A stretch of DNA of 64,000 nucleotides from Phycisphaera sp. (GTDB lineage Bacteria; Planctomycetota; Phycisphaerae; Phycisphaerales; UBA1924): assembly GCA_020639255.1 (NCBI GenBank), contig JACKGZ010000006.1:124001-188000 (forward strand), in the 5' to 3' direction. Below the pieces are notes generated by a model. It was not told the DNA's origin, made no database searches, and saw only the letters and a list, made by a program, of their open reading frames with translations. A program made the translations under genes and the position numbers. The first letter of the stretch is position 1, and each line of letters starts with the position of its first letter. This document shows positions 60,886 through 64,000 of the stretch, piece by piece.

Positions 60886-61717
60886 ATCACAGACTGAAAG
60901 CGAGCAAGTGACAGTCGACGAAACTGCTTCACAGGCGCTCGAACGAATCCACTCGGTTCTGCCCGACGCTGATCCGCTCGGCGCGCTGCCGGATGTGCAC
61001 CCCGGAAGGCTCCCGCGGCACATCGCGGTCATCATGGACGGCAATGGCCGCTGGGCGACTTCGAAGGGCCTGCCACGCCAACTGGGGCACAAAGAGGGCG
61101 CCAAATCGGTGCGGAAGATTGTGTCCGAGGCCGGCCGTCTCGGCATCGAGTACATCACGCTTTACTCGTTCAGCACCGAGAATTGGAAACGCCCGAAAGA
61201 AGAGATCGATGATCTCATGGCACTCTGCGAGTATTACTGCAGGGCCCAACTTCCCGAACTGCTCGAGAACAATATCCGAGTTCGTGTGATCGGGAGCCGG
61301 AGTGGACTGCCGGATTCGGTGCTCGCAGCCCTCGATCACCTCGTCAGCGAGACACACAAGTCGGGCAAGCCGGGGCCGACGCTCTGTCTGGCGATCAACT
61401 ACGGCTCGCGTGAGGAAATCACCGAGGCCGTGCGATCGATCGCGGCCAGGGCCAAGTCGGGTGAACTCGATCCGGAGCAGATCACCACCCAGGACGTTGC
61501 TGGGAGCCTTTACACCGCGGGCATTCCCGACCCGGACCTGTTGATCCGCACAGCGGGCGAACTCCGCATCAGCAACTACCTCCTCTGGCAGATCAGCTAC
61601 GCCGAGATCTATGTGACCGACACACTCTGGCCGGATTTCAATGAGGCGAGTCTCCACGAAGCGGTTCGGGCATACGCACGCCGCGACCGTCGCTTCGGCG
61701 GGCTGAGTAAGCCGTAG
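60875..61717 (+). CDS. uppS: Isoprenyl (undecaprenyl) diphosphate synthase
   Basis: This cis-prenyltransferase makes the lipid carrier for cell-wall and glycan synthesis. The GTG at 60875 follows AGGAG; the 280-residue protein has about 45 extra residues before the core. IAVIMDGNGRWA holds the catalytic Asp, then GHKEGAKSVRKI, LYSFSTENWKRP, AINYGSREEI and DLLIRTAGELRISNYLLWQ. Clustering with cdsA is common. Confidence 0.95.
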   Translation: MLAESQTESEQVTVDETASQALERIHSVLPDADPLGALPDVHPGRLPRHIAVIMDGNGRWATSKGLPRQLGHKEGAKSVRKIVSEAGRLGIEYITLYSFSTENWKRPKEEIDDLMALCEYYCRAQLPELLENNIRVRVIGSRSGLPDSVLAALDHLVSETHKSGKPGPTLCLAINYGSREEITEAVRSIAARAKSGELDPEQITTQDVAGSLYTAGIPDPDLLIRTAGELRISNYLLWQISYAEIYVTDTLWPDFNEASLHEAVRAYARRDRRFGGLSKP

Positions 61718-61728
61718 ACTCTCTGCCG

Positions 61729-62583
61729 ATGCTGCGTCAGCGTCTCATCCTGGGCCCGATCATGGTGATCGCCGCCACCTTGGTGGTGTGGCTCGATGTC
61801 ATCATCGAGCGTCATTCCGGGCGCATCGGCGTCGCGTTCGGGACATGTATCGCCGTCCTGATCACGATGGCGTGCTGGGAGCTTGCCCGCATTCTTCGTG
61901 CGAACAGTGTGCTGGTTGTCACGCCTGTCGCGGTGTTTGCGGGATTGGTCGGTCTGCTCGGGACTGCGTTCTGGGCCGATGAGCCCCGCGCCCTTGGCAC
62001 GCTGGCGATCATGGTCATGATCCTCTCACTTCTCGTGCACGTGCGGCACAAGACGATTCAGGGAGTGATGGCCGCGGCCGGCGGCGTGATGCTCGTGTTC
62101 GTCTATCTGGGCGTTCAGGGCTCTTTCTGGCTCATGCTGCGCATCGAGAATTCGGCCTGGCTCGTGCTCTGGCTGGTGCTTGTGACCAAAGCCTGTGATG
62201 TGGGCGCGTATTTCACAGGTCGGGCCATCGGCAAGCACAAGCTCATCCCGTGGCTGAGCCCTGGCAAGACATGGGAAGGCCTCGTCGGCGGCCTTATCTT
62301 CTCGATGTTCATCGCTCTGCTCGGATACTGGCTGCTGCGGTATACACCCGATCGTCCGAATATCTCGACCCCGATCGTTGCGGCGATGGGGCTTGTCATG
62401 GGCGGTTTGGGCCAGCTCGGCGATCTCACCGCGAGCCTCTTCAAGCGTGATGCCGGCAAGAAGGACTCCAGCAACTCACTGCCCGGGTTCGGTGGTTGGC
62501 TCGATGTCCTCGATTCGCTCCTGCTCGTCGGTCCGTTCGCATTCTGGACACTCAGGGCGCTGACGACGCAGGAAACCTCTTGA
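61729..62583 (+). CDS. cdsA: Phosphatidate cytidylyltransferase
   Basis: This integral membrane enzyme makes CDP-diacylglycerol from CTP and phosphatidic acid. The 284-residue protein has about eight helices and the C-terminal signature SLFKRDAGKKDSSNSLPGFGGWLDVLDS. The HGG of the classical motif reads FGG, so the signature His is Phe, a variant known in some phyla from memory. KTWEGLVGG is also present. Lies 11 nt after uppS. Confidence 0.92.
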   Translation: MLRQRLILGPIMVIAATLVVWLDVIIERHSGRIGVAFGTCIAVLITMACWELARILRANSVLVVTPVAVFAGLVGLLGTAFWADEPRALGTLAIMVMILSLLVHVRHKTIQGVMAAAGGVMLVFVYLGVQGSFWLMLRIENSAWLVLWLVLVTKACDVGAYFTGRAIGKHKLIPWLSPGKTWEGLVGGLIFSMFIALLGYWLLRYTPDRPNISTPIVAAMGLVMGGLGQLGDLTASLFKRDAGKKDSSNSLPGFGGWLDVLDSLLLVGPFAFWTLRALTTQETS

Positions 62584-62590
62584 AACGAGG

Positions 62591-62620
62591 CTGACACTCG
62601 CTGTTGGTGTGTGCTAGAAT
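62591..62620 (+). promoter_or_regulatory. Promoter of the zinc-ribbon coiled-coil gene
   Basis: CTGACA (62591-62596) and TAGAAT (62615-62620) are 18 bp apart, 30 nt upstream of the ATG at 62651. Together with AGGAG at about 62635 they give a convincing expression signal. Confidence 0.6.
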
Positions 62621-62650
62621 GTACCGGGCAGCACAGGAGACCGCGCGAGG

Positions 62651-63409
62651 ATGAACGAATCCAAGAAGCTCTGGGCTGTGTATCAGGCGGAACGAAAGCT
62701 CCGCGGACTCCAATCCAGACTCACCGCCGCGGAACGCTTCCTCGCCGAACAAGAACGACAACTCGTCTCACTCGATCAGCAGCACGGCTCGCTCGCATCT
62801 CAGCTCCGTCAGATCGAGGCCACCGCCAAGGAGAGTGAGGACGAGGTTGCCCGTATCGACGCGCGCATCGAGAAACTCCGCGAGGAGATGAACGTCGCGC
62901 GGACGAACAAGGAATATCAGGCGTTCCTCGTCGAGATCAATGCGCTCAAGATCGAACGCGGCCGCGCCGAAGAGGAAGCGATCGGGCTCCTCGAGAAAGC
63001 CGACGCGATCAAGTCCGAGATCGAGCGTTCGACCGAGAACAAGACCGAACGCACGCGAGTTCGCGATGTGGCTAAGCAGGAACGCAACACTCGCAACGAC
63101 GAGATCAAAGACCGCGTGAAGGAACTCCAGGCCGAGCGGGACAGGCTCGCCTCCGAGGTCGAGCCGCGGATCCTTGCCGACCTTGAGCGACTGCTTGAGG
63201 ATCGCGACGAGGACGCGATGGCGGGCGTCGAGGTGATCGACAAACGCCGCCACGAGATCAACTGCGCTAGCTGCATGATGTCGCTTCCGATCGAGTTGCT
63301 CAGCCAGCTGCTCCGCGGCAACCTGACGAACTGCTCGAACTGCGGCTGCTTCCTGCACCTCGACGAAGAAACGGCTGCGATTCTCCAGCCCGCCGGCTCG
63401 AAGCGCTAA
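62651..63409 (+). CDS. Coiled-coil C4-type zinc-ribbon protein
   Basis: The 252-residue protein is a long coiled coil (residues ~5-190, rich in Glu, Arg, Lys and Gln). It has TNKEYQAFLVEINALK in the middle and a C-terminal zinc ribbon (CASCMMSLPIE then CSNCGC). It matches the bacterial C4-type zinc-ribbon family (DUF164-like) widely conserved near translation and replication genes; a ribosome-associated or hub role is possible but unproven. Confidence 0.87.
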   Translation: MNESKKLWAVYQAERKLRGLQSRLTAAERFLAEQERQLVSLDQQHGSLASQLRQIEATAKESEDEVARIDARIEKLREEMNVARTNKEYQAFLVEINALKIERGRAEEEAIGLLEKADAIKSEIERSTENKTERTRVRDVAKQERNTRNDEIKDRVKELQAERDRLASEVEPRILADLERLLEDRDEDAMAGVEVIDKRRHEINCASCMMSLPIELLSQLLRGNLTNCSNCGCFLHLDEETAAILQPAGSKR

Positions 63410-63424
63410 ACCAATCGATCGATT

Positions 63425-64000
63425 TCAATCGAAGAGTGCGTCGGCCTCGGCAGCTGTCGGTGTGTCGACACCCAGGTGCTCGGCTGCAGCCCGAGTCAGC
63501 ATGCGCCCGCGTCGCGTCCGGGCCAGGAAGCCGCTCTGGAGCAGGAAGGGCTCGACCACATCCTCAAGCGTGCCGACGTCCTGGTTCATGGTCGCCGCGA
63601 CGGCCTCGAGCCCCACAGGCCCGCCCTCGTAGATCGTGGCGATCGTGCCGAGGTACGAGCGATCGAGTTCGTCCAGCCCGAGGTGGTCGATACCCTCGAG
63701 TTCGAGCGCCCGCTCGACGATGTCGTCGCTCACCTTGCCCTTGGCCCGCACATCCGCGAAGTCGCGCACGCGCCTGAGCAATCGGTTGGCGATTCGGGGC
63801 GTGCCCCGGCTGCGGCCAGCGATGATCGCCATTGAACTTTCGGGGGGCGAAGCCATGCCCAGGATCCCGCTCGAACGCATGAGGATCTTGAGCAGGTCCC
63901 GGCTGTCGTAGTACCGCAGGTGATGCACGAGCCCAAATCGAGAGCGGAGTGGGGCGCTGAGCAGGCCGGCCCGCGTCGTCGCGCCGATCAGCGTGAAGGG
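63425..64000 (-). CDS. ruvB: Holliday junction DNA helicase RuvB, C-terminal part, cut by window edge
   Basis: From the edge the minus strand reads PFTLIGATTRAGLLSAPLRSRFGL, the RuvB sensor-I and arginine-finger region, then a helical lid and winged HTH with RSRGTPRIANRLLRRVRDFA, GLDELDRSYL, GGPVGLEAVA and PFLLQSGFLARTRRGR. The Walker A/B ATPase motifs are beyond the window. About 191 residues are present. RuvB drives branch migration with RuvA. Confidence 0.95.
   Translation of the reverse strand, partial: PFTLIGATTRAGLLSAPLRSRFGLVHHLRYYDSRDLLKILMRSSGILGMASPPESSMAIIAGRSRGTPRIANRLLRRVRDFADVRAKGKVSDDIVERALELEGIDHLGLDELDRSYLGTIATIYEGGPVGLEAVAATMNQDVGTLEDVVEPFLLQSGFLARTRRGRMLTRAAAEHLGVDTPTAAEADALFD

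Overview
The window is GC-rich, gene-dense bacterial chromosome that looks like a planctomycete of the Phycisphaerae type. The supporting signs are two large secreted proteins ending in the paired calcium-loop domain with terminal Gly-Cys-Pro (the 'GC-type dockerin' style), a PEP-CTERM-like surface protein, a fibro-slime protein, and an ECF sigma factor translationally coupled to a TPR-tailed Ser/Thr kinase. Most genes are coupled by 1-4 nt stop/start overlaps. No prophage, insertion sequence, CRISPR array or tRNA was seen. The only mobile-type signal is a short REPIN-like inverted pair at 503-577.

Layout. 1-2601 (minus): the N-terminal part of asparagine synthetase, a four-helix membrane protein and UDP-glucose dehydrogenase. 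2747-7672 (plus): a coupled methyltransferase / polyprenyl diphosphate synthase / RlmKL-like rRNA methyltransferase set and a ZIP metal transporter. 7831-10839: a secreted trypsin-fold protease with P domain and dockerin. 10966-18630: a near-complete kynurenine degradation cluster in two convergent arms. The plus arm holds an SDR, an aminomuconate semialdehyde dehydrogenase and a RidA-type aminomuconate deaminase. The minus arm holds kynurenine formamidase, kynurenine monooxygenase, kynureninase, ACMS decarboxylase and 3-hydroxyanthranilate dioxygenase. 18704-25428: a kinase / ECF sigma pair divergent from a giant secreted protein with five ~187-residue repeats. 25535-27689: a sigma-like protein with a C-terminal membrane helix, a TPR-like partner and a divergent small secreted protein. 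27772-31287: a tightly coupled envelope operon (lipase-like lipoprotein, two tiny membrane proteins, a ferric-reductase-like/Rieske fusion and an anchored Cys-containing protein).

32471-38336 is an argR-argC-argB-argF-argG-argH operon behind a near-consensus promoter overlapped by ARG-box-like repeats; the predicted transcript start falls on the argR ATG. 38350-40700 holds the PEP-CTERM gene (minus) with a Fur-like palindrome over its promoter, then tyrS. RNase P RNA lies at about 41763-42204 with a strong terminator. 42270-46738 (minus) carries the fibro-slime protein, a second methyltransferase, a zinc-ribbon membrane protein and a NatAB-like ABC exporter. 46833-49624 is prfA plus a fused aroDE. 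49691-51094 is a FabZ-like / ACP / FabZ-like cassette, divergent from recO. The rest holds an HDOD regulator, an M16 peptidase, a ThiD2-ThiE-type fusion, a degenerate 6-phosphogluconolactonase-like protein, an RluA synthase, HemW, an FHA protein, purA-uppS-cdsA, a coiled-coil zinc-ribbon protein and the C-terminal part of ruvB.

The most unusual parts are the redox/lipoprotein operon, the sigma-like protein with a membrane tail, the leaderless argR promoter, the Fur-like operator on a PEP-CTERM gene, and several family members that have lost catalytic residues (the RlmK half, the 6PGL-like protein, the SDR, the GGDEF-like domain). All assignments come from reading motifs by eye; no database search was run.
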